Shown piece after piece: positions 1 to 10,574 of a stretch of DNA of 35,161 nucleotides (position 1 is the first letter of the stretch; each line of letters opens with the position of its first letter). Source of the stretch: Chara braunii. Taxonomy: Eukaryota; Streptophyta; Charophyceae; Charales; Characeae. The notes beneath the pieces are model-generated. The model did not search any database, was not told the origin of the DNA, and worked only from the letters and a program-made list of their open reading frames with translations. The stretch spans positions 769,916 through 805,076 of the forward strand of contig BFEA01000650.1 in the NCBI GenBank assembly GCA_003427395.1, in the 5' to 3' direction. A program made the translations under genes and the position numbers.

Positions 1-44
1 CCAACAAGCGATGTTGAGGACGCCAACAAGCGATGTTGAGGACG
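1..44. repeat. 22-bp tandem repeat at window edge
   Basis: Two perfect copies of a 22-bp unit (starts ccaacaagcg, ends gaggacg) lie head to tail, followed by the first five bases of a third. The array probably continues outside the window to the left. Confidence 0.95.
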
Positions 45-1351
45 CCAAGACTCGAGGGCGGTGACTGTGAAAGCCGCAAGCCATTGCCCGTCGCTGAAGT
101 CATGTGCAAGATGATGACGTCAGCGTGTGTCACTGCATGGGGTCTTCTGTGGTTGTGATCGGTGGGCGTCGTGTGCTCAAGATCGTGCGCGCGTGATTGG
201 CGGAGCAGGTGGTGGCAAAGAAGAAGACTTGCACGGTCGAAGGAGCGGAAGGGCAATGGGAAGAGGTGGGGGCTTGAAATGGTGAAGGGGCCGAGCAGGG
301 GGCGTGGGCTTCTTACTGACCTGCGAGTCAACAAACGCCTCCAGCCGACACAAGAAGAGCACAGCGCGAACGGGACGACGCGCAAGGTCTACAGACGCGT
401 GACGTTTTCATTCGCGCCCCCCGCTATCGACGATTGCTGGAAGAACGAGGGCCTGAATGCGCAAGGGCCTGCGATATGATGCCGGCGACTTCGAGCGATG
501 GCGGACGCGTCGCAAAGGCAACACACGGAAGAAATGACACCAGCGAATGGGTGTGACGACCACCCCCATTCGTTTGGTGCCCGACAGGAGAACGGTGAGT
601 GTAGTGAGTGGGGCTTGAGGGGCCCTTCAGCTGCCGCCGCAGGGTCTGTAACGGCGGACTGCCGTGTCGGGGGCTGTGACATCAGGCGGTCCCTTTTTTT
701 ACGGACCGTCCTCACGAAATCGTCCGATCCTGAGCCGTCATGGGAGGGCGGGCCGTGATTTCGAGAGGACTAGCCTTTTTTCACCGTGCTATCGACGGTT
801 CCAACGCATCATCTGGCGCAAATTTTCCCGCCCACTTTTGATTATCGGGGCCCGCGCGGATTTTACCATGATATCGACGGTTCCAATGCGTCATCCGGCG
901 TGACTTTTTTCACCCACTTTCGTTTCTTGGGCCCCACACGGATGTATCCGCCATTCGAATGACGGTTGCGCCATTCCGCGAATTTGCAAGTGGGCATTGC
1001 AATTGTCCGAAGTAGCAGGCAATCGCAGGTGTCGCCAACCCTCACGACCGAAAATGCCCCTCGCGCGCCCGGACCACCCGCCCTTGCCAGCGACACAGCC
1101 ATCTCGTCGCCGTCTCCCTCGCTGTCTACCTCGCTTCTCTCTCTCTCCCTTGTCGCCATATCCCTCGCCTCGCCATCTCCTTCGCGTCGCAATCTCCCAC
1201 ATCTCCATTCGCGGATTTGCCCTCTCACGCGTCAGTACCTCCCTTTTCGCGCGTCGCGGCACGCGTCGTCGTATTGCGGTTTGAGATCATCAACCAAGTC
1301 GTCGGGGCCACTGTTTCCAATAACAATTGTAAATCAAGGAAGGAAAAGGTG
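45..1351. other. No supported gene
   Basis: Open frames occur on both strands (for example 162-479 and 966-1526), but they overlap each other and are compositionally biased (Arg-, Ser- or Leu-rich). They show no recognisable domain and no consistent gene model. The only structure I can support is the 82-bp duplication at 791-955. Confidence 0.6.
791..955 (+). repeat. 82-bp tandem duplication
   Basis: Two diverged copies of an 82-bp unit follow each other. Each begins with atcgacggttccaa (791 and 873), continues through tcat-C/T-ggcg and cccactttYg, and ends in ggccccRcRcggat. Roughly four in five positions agree. Function unknown. Confidence 0.75.
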
Positions 1352-1427
1352 CGTTCTCTCTCTCATTCTATCTCCCTTTCTCATCTCTCTCTGTCTCACT
1401 CCCCCTCTCTCTCTCTCTATTTGGCTC

Positions 1428-1458
<31 letters not shown>

Positions 1459-1707
1459 ATAGCTCTCTCTCTCTCTTTCTCTTTCTCTCTCTTTATCTCT
1501 ATATAGCTCTCTGTATCTATATATAGCTCTCTCTCTCTCTCTGTCTCTGTATACCTTTCTCTCTCTATATATAGCTCTCTCTCTCTCTCTCTCTGTCTCG
1601 CTCTCTCTCTCTCTTTCTCTGTCTCTCTCCCTCTCTCTCTCTCCCTCTCTCTCTCTCTCCCTCCCTCTCTCTCTCTCTCTCTCTCTGTCTCTCTTTCTCT
1701 CGCCATC
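1352..1707. repeat. (CT)n-rich microsatellite block
   Basis: About 355 bp of nearly pure CT/TC dinucleotides, interrupted by short tata and gtct steps. Reading frames through it (Ser/Leu on +, Arg/Glu on -) are artefacts of the dinucleotide repeat. Confidence 0.95.
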
Positions 1708-1998
1708 TCCACCGACCCGAAAAGTCCTGCTATGCTTGGTTTGCGTAGACCATCAGAATGCCCACACATGTACGCGATCTGTAGTCGGGATTCGCGCGTT
1801 AGCGATTACATTGGGTTCAGTCGCCGCGAACGAGCAGTGTCGTGTGATCTAACAAGGATTTCTCTCCGTGAGTTCGATGTGTGATCGGGGTGATGTTCGG
1901 GGCCATTTGATCGTGATGTTTGATTGGGCCGTGTGATGAAGGCGGAGATCGCCTCTCTGTCGCGTTCTCTCTCTTTCGCTTTCTATTTATCTCTATTT

Positions 1999-2095
1999 CT
2001 GTCTTTTATCTCGTTCGTTTTACTGCGCTTGTCTGTGTCGTTCGCACAAAGTTTGCGAACGTAACTGACAAGCGCAGACAAACGAACGAGACAGA
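1999..2095. repeat. Long imperfect hairpin (about 42-bp arms)
   Basis: The left arm 1999-2046 and right arm 2054-2095 are inverted complements with few mismatches, separated by a loop of about 7 bases. Core pairing joins ctcgttcgtt...gcgcttgtc with gacaagcgc...aacgaacgag and ends at ttcgca/tgcgaa. It lies just upstream of the fold-back array and could be a miniature fold-back element or the source of a hairpin RNA. The flanking 1708-1998 shows no gene. Confidence 0.85.
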
Positions 2096-2100
2096 ACCAA

Positions 2101-3016
2101 CAGCGTCGTGTTCCACCACCATCATCGTCCCCGTCGTTGGTTTTCTATCAGTGCCTCTATGTCGTTCGTCTTTTGTGTCGCGAATCTAGTTCCATTGGCG
2201 ACCACTCGCCCCGATCAGATGGCACACTCACACGTTCACGTGGCAGGTCCTGAAAAAGCGTGTGCATGCTGATGGATGCGAGGCTCTATGTGGCAACAGA
2301 ATGTTGTCGAATAGAGCCCCGCACCCATCAGCGTGGCCACGCATGATCAGGACTTGACACGTGGACATGTGTGCCGTCGTGTTCAACTACCATCTTCGTC
2401 CCCGTCGTTAGTTTCTCTTCAGTGCCTCTGTTTCGTTCGGCCTATGCGTTGGTGTGTTTCTTTCCCGAACTTGCCTTGGGGTGCGTTTGTGGATCTCGTT
2501 CCATTCGCGACCACTTGCCCCGATCAGATGGCACACTCACACGTTTACGTGTTAGGTCCTGAACTAGCGTGGGCACGCTGATGGATGCGGGGCTCTATGC
2601 GGCAACAAAATGTTGTCGAATAGAACCCCGCACCCACCAGCGTGGCCACACATGATCAGGACTTGACACGTGGACGTGTGTGCCATCGTGTTCAACTACC
2701 ATCTTGGTCCCCGTCGTTAGTTTGTCTTCAGCGCCTCTATTTCATTCGTCTTATGCGCTGGCCTGTTTCTTTCCCGAACTTACCTCGGGGTGCGTTTGCG
2801 GATCTCGTTCCATTGGCGACCACTCGCCCCGATCAAATGGCACACTCAAACGTTCATGTGTCAGTTCCTAAACCAGCGTGTGCACGCTGATGGATGTGAG
2901 GCTCTATGCGGCAGGAGAATGTTGTCCAGTAGAGCCCCGCACCCATCAGCGTGGCCACGCATGTTCAGGACTTGACATGTGGACGTGTGAGTGTGCCATC
3001 TGATCGGGGCGAGATG
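2101..3016 (+). repeat. 309-bp tandem array containing fold-back palindromes
   Basis: Equivalent positions recur at exactly 309-bp spacing: ttccattNgcgacca at 2190, 2499 and 2808, and catcgtgttc-type sequence near 2375 and 2684. The first unit is about 38 bp shorter. Each unit contains a palindrome whose arms (gctgatggatgcgRggctctat and its complement) flank a loop of about 23 bases. In the last unit (2808-3016) the palindrome extends outward through atggcacactcaMacgttc and gtgagtgtgccatctgatcg. Small open frames such as 2333-2581 and 2642-2890 are repeat translations of this array, not genes. Confidence 0.85.
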
Positions 3017-3045
3017 AAGGAGTTTCGGGAGCAAGAATGCATGCG

Positions 3046-3266
3046 TTTCATTGGCGATCACTTGGCCCGATCAGATGGCACACTCAGACGCCCACGTGTC
3101 ACGTCTTGAACAAGCGTGGCCACGCTGATGGATGCGGGGCTCTATGCGATAATTGAATGTTGTCGAATAGAGCCCCGCATCCATCAGCGTGGCCACCCAT
3201 GTTCAGGAGCTGACACGTGGACGTGTGAGTGTGCCATCTAATCGGGCTGAGTGGTCACCAATGAAA
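3046..3266. mobile_element. Fold-back (MITE-like) element, 221 bp
   Basis: A complete palindrome runs from tttcattggcgatcac (3046) to gtggtcaccaatgaaa (3251-3266), so the outermost 16 bases form an inverted repeat with 2 mismatches. Inner arms match the palindromes of the neighbouring 309-bp array. There is no coding capacity. This copy looks like the full-length form of which the 2808-3016 copy is a right-truncated version. I could not identify a clear target duplication. Confidence 0.8.
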
Positions 3267-4118
3267 CGGGACCCGCGAATGTAGCCCGAGAATGTTGTGA
3301 CACGCCCTTCGAGATTGTGTCGTCACTTCAAATGTTTTCTTGAAGTGTTACTTGCTTGTCGTCAATTTGTTGTCTCTCTCACGAACTGCGATATAAGGAT
3401 TTTAGTCGTATGTTGTCGAACACGAGAACATGGGTTGTCACGAATCGTGTCTCTTCTGGATTGCACATGGACTTTCTTCTCGCCGAATTAATTTTTATTT
3501 CGCTCGGTTTGTTTATTCGTTTTCCGCGTAAGTCGCGTCGTGCAGTTCGCTCGGCGTTCGGTTCTGTATCCGTAAATTGTCCTCCACATTCGTCGAATTT
3601 TTCACATTTTTCGTCACTCTTCCTCTCGCCGACACGAGCAATTTTTTCTTACGTTTTTTTTGTGCCATTTTATTTATGGGTCACATTGCGAATTTCGAAA
3701 TGGACAACACCATCCGCAGGATCTGCGCATCCTCTCCTTATCGATGTCTCTATCGATCTTGGTCTCCCTTCCGTGTCTATGCGTGTTTTCTGCCTTTCTC
3801 CAATCTTTGTGTATCGCAGACAGTCGCTCAACTGATCTTAGGTTGGTCCCCCCTGAGTGCAATCACAGATCAGTAATCCGAAGACTGCCACGACAGATCC
3901 GAAGAGACAGGAGGCGAATGTGTATTCAAATCTTTAAACCCTATCAAACCTCGCGTCAGCCGAACGCCGCGAGGAACCCTTCCGCTGACGTGGACACAGG
4001 ACAGGACACGGAGCGATCAGATGCTCATAGGTCATTGTCGACGGCGACATGCCTGACCAACCAGGAGGACGACAGCCCACCCTGTCCTTACCATCTTGTG
4101 GTGACGCAACAACTAACG
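3267..4118. other. No supported gene
   Basis: AT-richer than the surroundings, with three overlapping short + frames (3297-3491, 3356-3835, 3660-4139) that have no recognisable domain and hydrophobic, low-information translations. Nothing further can be supported. Confidence 0.55.
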
Positions 4119-4181
4119 TATCCGAGCCACCCTTGGTAATTTCGGTTGCATCCGAGCCATAACCCACTAAAACTCACGGGG

Positions 4182-4740
4182 CGACCACTAACCGAGGCAC
4201 CTCGGCGAAGTTCGGATTAATCCGAACCACACCGACGACAAATTTGGATTTGTCACATGCTCAGACAGTATTAACGACATCGCACGTTCTGACAAACGTG
4301 AACGACGAAATCACACGCTGTGAACAGACCATGCCGTCCATCCACCGGTCCCCGTCTCGGATTAATCCGAACCACACCTCCGACACGATAGGGTCCGCCC
4401 TATGCTCACAGGTCATTGAGGAAAACACGCCATGCCGATGGCCTCCTCTTGTGGTCGGCCATTTCTGTCTCGCATTGTGCTAATCCGGATGCATCCGAGT
4501 CACAACGTCGATCTTTCGACTCTGCCCAGTTCGGATGTGTCCGAACTACCCGGCTGTCTTCGTCTTCGACCATTCGCTCTACGAAGGGCAGTCTGATTAC
4601 GAGGGTTAACGATGCCTCGGATTCATGCAACTAAAACGAGTCGAGATGGTGACGCTCGGGTGGAAGAAAGACGAGCTCGAAACTTGTGCTGCGACTACAG
4701 CAAACGTGTCTGTTGTTTGGATTGGGCGAGCAACAACCAG
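4182..4740 (+). repeat. Diverged, deleted duplicate of 4840-6075
   Basis: Segments match in order: 4182-4320 with 4840-4985, 4323-4460 with 5146-5310, 4470-4520 with 5325-5370, 4529-4625 with 5616-5715, and 4650-4740 with 5990-6075. The left copy is therefore an older or deleted duplicate of the 5' flank plus the first codons of the gene at 5885. Motif copies are kept in both. Confidence 0.75.
4681..4740 (+). pseudogene. Orphan 5' coding fragment, copy of the gene at 5885
   Basis: This 60-bp piece encodes NLCCDYSKRVCCLDWAS, against NLWCDYSKRVWYLDWAS in the N-terminal part of the gene beginning at 5885. It stands alone inside the duplicated left flank, with no following coding sequence. Conservation of the peptide supports the claim that the downstream frame was once really translated. 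Confidence 0.7.
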
Positions 4741-5884
4741 CTAAAACTCACGAGGACGACGACATCCCCCGTGATGACGCACAAATTATAATGACACACT
4801 ATGGCAATCGCGGGGAGGTCCGGTGTGTGGTGGGGCGACAACAAACCGAAGCGCCTCGGCGAAGTCGGATTAATCCAAACCACTCCGATGACATTTTCGG
4901 ATTTACCACATGCGTAAAGGGTATTGACGACGTCGCATGGTCTGATAAACTTGTACGACGAAAGCACACGGTGTCGGCTTAGCCTGTCGTGGTCGCACGT
5001 ATCGGGACAGCCCCTGTCGAAATCGGATAAATCCGAGCCACACCCGTCTTAAACACTCAAGGACGAAGACACACCGTGCGAAATTCGGGTGGACCCAAGG
5101 ATAGTTGGGGAATAACGGAAGCTTGGATCGCTGGATGGGCGTCAACAGACCGTGGGGTCCATCCGCCGGTCCCCGTCTCGGATTAATCCGAGCCACATTT
5201 GCGAAGTTCAGGTTCAAGCAAACCAAACCTCCGGCAGGATAGGGTTAACCCAGTGCTCACAGGTCGACGACGAAAACACGTGCTGTAGATGGCGACCTCT
5301 TGTGGACGACCGTCTCTGGACCGCGCTGTTCGAATTCGGATGCATCCGAGTCACAACCGTTATCGACTCAGAAGGACAAGAAAACTCGAGTTCGGTTTGG
5401 TCCGGGCCGAAAGGGGGTGGTCCACACCGCTTTGGAGCTCGGATGCATCCGAACTACAACGGCGAACTTTACAATCCGCTTGTCGACTTCGGATGACACC
5501 GTATCACCACGGGGTGCACGTCTTCGTCTGCTGTATCAGCGTTCTAGGGCCTTCTTGCGAGGTGTTGCTTTTCCCGGTGCAGGTGCCTATGTGACGTCGG
5601 TTTTTCAACTGCGCCTGCTTCGGATGTATCCGATCTATCCCGCGGTCTTTGTTTTCGACCATTCGTTCTCTTAAGGGCAGTGTGACGAGGATGGCTCACG
5701 ATGCCTCGGATTCATCCGAAACGTGCAAGCTTGTGGACCACTGTCGACTAACTATGACTGAACTTCGTTCTTTTGGGGTTCAGGTGACCAATAACAGAAT
5801 ACGTGTTGTGGGTCGTGGTTGATGTTGGGACGTGCTGACTGTTCTGAGTGAATGTGGGTTTATTTCCTCCGTGTGTTTCAGGGA

Positions 5885-7753
5885 ATGGCTACACATGGAC
5901 AAAGCCGCTCCGCTGGTGGTTCCGCCCCGCATGGAGAGGAGCGTCGAGGGACGACGTCGTCGCCGGCAAGGGAAACGAGTCGGGGAGGTGGCGGTGGGGA
6001 GGAAGAACGACGGGCTCAAAACTTGTGGTGCGACTACAGCAAACGTGTCTGGTATTTGGACTGGGCGAGCCAGGACGGCTCCGACCCGTTACAACCACCG
6101 TGCGGGCCGCTCTTGTTCGTCGCCGTTCGCGCCGACAGAATGCGTCTTGCAGGGTCCATCGTCCAGTGGGTCGACGATGGCGAATACAATTTCAAGTTTA
6201 CGTTGAAGAAGCATTACAGAAGTGATGGTTCCGTCGACGACATTGCAAAGAGATGCAAGGTTGACGGGAGGATGTTCGACGGGTACGGCCGGCGTGCAAT
6301 GTCTCAGTCGTCCTTTGTCCCGCTAGCGCCGGGGCACGACGAGGCCGTTCACGTGACAGACTTCCTCGAGGTCTGGGCGATATCTGGTACCTCTGTCAGT
6401 GCCGTGGACGTCGGACCTGGGACATCGATCAGTGGTCCTGTTGGGTTCGCGGGAGGAGAGTGCTCTGAAAGGGGGATGGGAGATCAGGGTGGCCTGCCAG
6501 CTACGCCTCCTGATCAAGAGGTGGGCATGTCAGACGACTCGAAGGACGACCATCCGCGTGCTCCGTTGAAACCTGGCTTGCATGGATCTTGCCGCCAAGG
6601 TTTGCTTGGGGAGTCGACGCCACGTGGGGGCGACGATGGCGAACGAATGCGACAGGGCTCAGAATCGACGACTTCTCGTGGTCTGGTCGAAAGGATCGGT
6701 TCGTTCGTTCGAGGCATGCAGGTGGCCGAGGTTTGGCCTGGAGATCGCTCGGGTGGTCCGCAGGTTCGAGAGGTGCGTGGATCAGATGAGACGACTCGCC
6801 GCGCCCGACCTGCGCCTGCGCAACTGCAGATGGAGTTGAGCCAGGAACGAGAAGCAAGTGGGAACGTCGCCGGTGAGGAGGAGGTGTCCGAGCAGGGGAT
6901 GTTCCGTGAGACATCGGCAGAAAAGACTCTGTCGGGAGGCAAGCGCAGCTCGCCGGATGAGGAAAAGCGAGAGGGAGTAGGTGCTCTAAAAAGGCAGAGA
7001 AAGGTAGGAGGGAGTGCTCGAACGCCAACAACACGAGAGGGCGGTTTCGTTGAGAAGAGGAAAAGGGTTGGAGGTGGGGATGAAACGCCAAAAGACTCGT
7101 CGACACGACGAAGAACCGGTGAGTCTTCCGGGAAACGGTCGAAATCATCGAGGGGGAAGAAAGTAGATGAGGGCGACAGCGGGGAGGGGGATGACGACGT
7201 GGACATTAACCTCAACGCCTTTAACCTCGACAATGCGTTCTTCCTCGAGATGCAGATAGGGGTGCAGAGGGACGTCGTGTTGCACATCCATCCCGAAAGA
7301 ATATTAGCTATTCCAGACTGGGAAGACGCGGACAACCACCGATCCTTGGACGAGTTCCTCGTTGATACCATCGTGTCGGCTATGATCGACTGCTACGAAC
7401 GTAAAGACATGAGATACACGAAGCCCATTTTCGTTCTCGCTCCGATCGTCGCACCTCCAAAGAACGGCGAGCCTGCTATGAGCATGCTGCCTGCTGACTT
7501 CGACAGCTCACAGTCGGAGAAATACTGGTATTATCCTGCGTGTGGACAACATAATGCGAGGGCGCCGATGAAGGTGAAGGACCATCCTGTGTTTGAGTAC
7601 TACAACTTCTGTAAATGGCCATTCAGAGCGATCTACTTCCCTAACGACGAGTTCGACGGCTACGCCTATGTCAGCTGCGAAGACAGCATGAAAGACAAGA
7701 AGAATCCACCGCGCTTGCAGGTTTTGTCTATGCGGGGCATTCGCAATATCTGA
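5885..7753 (+). pseudogene. Decayed gene, 5' part: ParB/sulfiredoxin-like region
   Basis: Open for 623 codons from the ATG at 5885. I prefer this start to the ATG at 5852 because a pyrimidine-rich tract and ttcag (a 3' splice-site look) end at 5880. Residues 1-45 are Gly/Ser/Glu-rich. Residues 45-150 form a conserved-looking block beginning NLWCDYSKRVWYLDWAS. Residues 210-440 are charged and low-complexity (Lys/Arg/Glu/Ser). From about residue 455 the sequence resembles a ParB N-terminal/sulfiredoxin fold: VVLHIHPERI, then DEFLVDTIVSAM, then KPIFVLAPI, then YYPACGQHNARA in place of the ParB GERR/GQHR box. This assignment rests on motif order only. The frame stops at TGA 7754 where coding clearly continues, so the gene is broken here. 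No catalytic residues can be named. Confidence 0.5.
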
Positions 7754-7756
7754 AAA

Positions 7757-9560
7757 ATTAAGGGCAAACCGCGTGTGGTGCTCGGCAATGCCTCGAAGAA
7801 AAAGGACGAGGTGCGAAAGTGGGTGCAGTTCATGGCGTTGGCTATGAAGAAGACACCGTACACGCCTTTGTGGAACCTGTCAACATAAGAAAAGAAAAGA
7901 AAGGAATGGGCTGAAAAACTTCGATACTACCTCCCGCTGGCCATGGCAGATGACTCCGTCTTCGCTTTTGGGGGAGAAGTTCTATGAGGAGTGGTCGAAA
8001 GGGAAACTCCTTGCTTCCGACGGCCGGCGTTCGACTGAAAAGCCGCCCACCCATGAGGAGATGGCCAAGCCAGGACTCTCCACTGTGTCTGACAGCCAGG
8101 GGTTGAAGAAACACGTCTGGTACGTGAAGGCGGACGACCCGTTGTTGTAAAAGGGCAGGGGGAAGCCAAAGAAAGGTGCGGAGGAGAAAACTTTCTACGT
8201 CCAAGTTCCTGAGCCGGATGTCCACTACTGGAAGGAATTGGTGGACTTGACGGACCGCGAGAAGGAAAGATTGTTGAACGGCGTCTTGAACCTTAACGTC
8301 GTATGGGTTCAAACGAGTAGCAAGAAGTTGGCCGAGTTGGGGAAGTTTAGTGTCAAGGAGATGGTCGACATAATAAAAATGGACCAGATTATGCTGAGGC
8401 TATGACACTACGTGGAGTTCGAGTACGAGGAAATGGATAAGTGGGAGTGGAATGCCAACTCCACGTTCTTCAGGTCCAAGAAACAACTGTTGGAAGAGTT
8501 CAAGGACAGAGGTCTCGACGACAAACTTTGGAACGAGAGCATGAAATTTTTCACGGATACCACGTACGTCAACAAGTGCCCTCAGTCTCTCGGGTGTCAA
8601 CACAACAACAACATCAAGAGAACGGCGGCCCTCGTCAACGACCAGCATTTCCCGGCGGAGTGGAAGCGTGTCGTCCTTTCGGTGATCACTGGAGATCGTG
8701 TCAAAGGCAAAAAAAGCCCGCGGGGCGTTGATGAATGCATCAACATTATGTGGACGAGGACAAGCGCCTTGACAACGCTGGCCCAGTTTAACGTCGACCC
8801 ATTGAGTGCCAAAGATCATAAGGAGGCGCTGGGAAAACTAGGGCATCAGCTACGCTCCCACACTTGCGTGCTCGACTTGTGCGGAACTGTAAAACGTGCG
8901 CAATGGGACTTTGGGGCATTCCGGTCTCGGAGTGAGTTGCTGGGCCTCATTTTTCAGGACTACTGGACATTGGTGGTATTCGTTCCCTGCCTGTGGAACC
9001 TCTCCTTCATGACATCTTTGTCTGCGCTTGGGGCTACCCGATGCTACACGGGGAAGTGGGTTCGGAAGACGGCATCGAAGAAGACGCATCAGTTCGGAAA
9101 CAGCGTCTGGGAGGAGCCGGATGTGATGCACATCCTTTTCAAAGGCAAGGATCCTCGGCTACTGACTCACCCGGTGTACGAGGGAGCTGTTGCTGAAGAC
9201 GACGCCGCCGCTCTCCGGAGGAAACAAAAAGTGACACCCACAGATGTGGAGGAGAAGTTTTTCAAGTCCTTGACTTTTGCGGACATCGGAAACCTCATCC
9301 AGAGGGGGGCTCTGTACAAGGACGGCGAGCGGAATCTGAATCAGTTATGCAATTAGCTTCTTTTCTTCTGTGGTGTGGTGGATGTCATGCTGTTTTTGGG
9401 CAAGCCGCACGCGCAGGTGGTGTGGAGTCTACTTCAGCAGGGAAGGCACGTCTTGGCCGTGGATGGGGACACAATGCAGCTCGAGTACACCATGCAGTAT
9501 GTCACCCATGAAGTGTTACCCATGCGATTTCCACCATGTCGTGGTCGAGCCCGTTTATGA
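7757..9560 (+). pseudogene. Decayed gene, middle part: possible DNA methyltransferase-like domain
   Basis: Coding continues in the same frame past TGA 7754 and TAA 7886, shifts frame near 7940-7960, then runs through TAA 8148, TGA 8403 and TAG 9354 to TGA 9558. The longest clear block is 8412-9356. Two spots suggest a beta-class adenine/cytosine-N4 methyltransferase order (motif IV first, motif I last). CVLDLCGTVKRAQWDFGAF, followed by YWTLVVFVP, sits where DPPY and the next strand would be. FLGKPHAQVVWSLLQQGRH followed by VLAVDGD resembles an FxGxG loop, helix and acidic strand end. DPPY would be DLCG and FxGxG would be FLGKP, so activity is doubtful. ParB-methylase fusions are known in phages and bacteria. 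Here the assignment is inference. Confidence 0.4.
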
Positions 9561-10395
9561 CCAAAACAAGGACATGTTCTTCAAGTTGACTCCGAAGAAA
9601 AGGCGCCAGGTCTACTCCTTCCTTTACGGCGAACAACCAAGGTTGAGATTTGACCCGCAGTACGTGGTGCCGAAGGAAGTCGCCATTGCGGTCCTCCAAG
9701 GCTACCACGGAGCGAGTCGGGCCGGCGCTGTGAGCTTCATTAAGAGGCTGGAATATGTTTTTTTTAACGAGGATGTTGTCGATCCGGCCGACTTCACTTT
9801 GGATAAGGAGAGCGTTGAGGTCGACCTCTTCGATTTGGACGGGCAATTGGACATCTTCAACGCCCAAGTTTCTGAGTCGCCGTCAGTATGCAAACCGGGG
9901 ACACCTCTCGCTAGAGTCGCTACACCCACCTCGGGCGGTTCCACACCTGTGTCCTCCTCAGCGCCTGTCAAGAGGGGTGGGTTGTCCCGTCTGAGGAGTT
10001 CGCCGGGGGAGCCTATTCGTCTCACACCGCAGCCCGAATGTCTTTGACCCAGCCATCCAGTTCCTCCGGACCATCCACATCTCAAGGCTCCTGCGACTCC
10101 GTTCTACATGGGCGACAAACACACCTTCTCCACACCCGAAGATTGGGGCCATGATATCGTGTGGCACCTAGACCATTTCCAGCCAGTCCTTCTCGACGGT
10201 GACTAGGCAGTGGCTGTGAGGGACGTAAGTGGAGGGTGGATATATGACGATCGTTGGGACCTCGAGACATTCAAATCTCGCGCCTACGATGCGGTATTGG
10301 AGAGATTAAGTGAGGTCAATCGATGAAGTAAGGACGACCCCGCTCTGTGCGACTACGGGGACACGCTGTTCGATTTATTGCAGTCAAATAAATGA
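9520..10395 (+). pseudogene. Decayed gene, 3' part
   Basis: After a frame change near 9520 the coding look continues in another frame from about YPCDFHHVVVEPVYDQNKD. It runs through an open stretch to TGA 10045, then past TAG 10204 and TGA 10321 to TGA 10393-10395. The middle is Ser/Pro/Thr-rich (residues coded by 9870-10040). The tail is acidic, with WGHDIVWHLDHFQPVLLDGD before the TAG and GGWIYDDRWDLETFKSRAYD after it. No domain was recognised. Its position directly after the methyltransferase-like segment suggests one long original protein. Confidence 0.5.
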
Positions 10396-10574
10396 CTGGA
10401 AGTGTCCTCCGCGTTCTACGCCCTTCCGTCAAGCCCGTCAATTAAGTAAGTGAGTTGGGAGTTGCCTGCGGTCACCCCACTGGCAGGAGTTGTGAAGTGC
10501 AAGTCTCGCGGAAAGGACGGCGAAGGGGATGGTGAAGGCAGCGGGCAACGAGGTACCGGAGGTGGAAGTGAACA

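Larger units (their letters stand above)
4141..5722 (+). promoter_or_regulatory. Left cluster of the CGGATnnATCCG palindromic motif
   Basis: Full or near-full copies lie at about 4141, 4211, 4356, 4483, 4530, 4864, 5021, 5177, 5335, 5437, 5618 and 5705, with degraded copies at 4119, 4615 and 5487. The core is a 14-16 bp palindrome, TTCGGAT-nn-ATCCGAA. The central two bases vary (TA, GC, TC, TG, AA), while the asymmetric right tail (AACCAC, GAGCCAC, AACTAC, GAGTCAC) gives all copies one orientation. Conservation of the core in otherwise diverged DNA suggests a protein-binding site. Which protein binds it is unknown. Confidence 0.7.

Noticed and set aside
1368-1769. 133-codon minus-strand frame of Arg/Glu repeats
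   Set aside because: It is the translation of the (CT)n microsatellite, with no independent coding evidence.
2333-2890. Two similar 82-codon ORFs
   Set aside because: They are the same tandem-repeat unit translated twice; similarity reflects DNA repetition, not protein conservation.
2101-3266. CRISPR-like array
   Set aside because: The repeat units are 309 bp with palindromic interiors and no short repeat/unique spacer alternation, and the genome is eukaryotic.
3374-3400. Promoter suggested by a gatataagg TATA-like string
   Set aside because: No supported transcript or gene follows it; a single TATA-like string is expected by chance.
6501-7371. Long minus-strand frames of 215 and 285 codons opposite the 5885 gene
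   Set aside because: They mirror the charged, low-complexity middle of the plus-strand gene (Ser/Pro-rich antisense), have no domain, and the plus strand has motif-level support plus a duplicated coding fragment.
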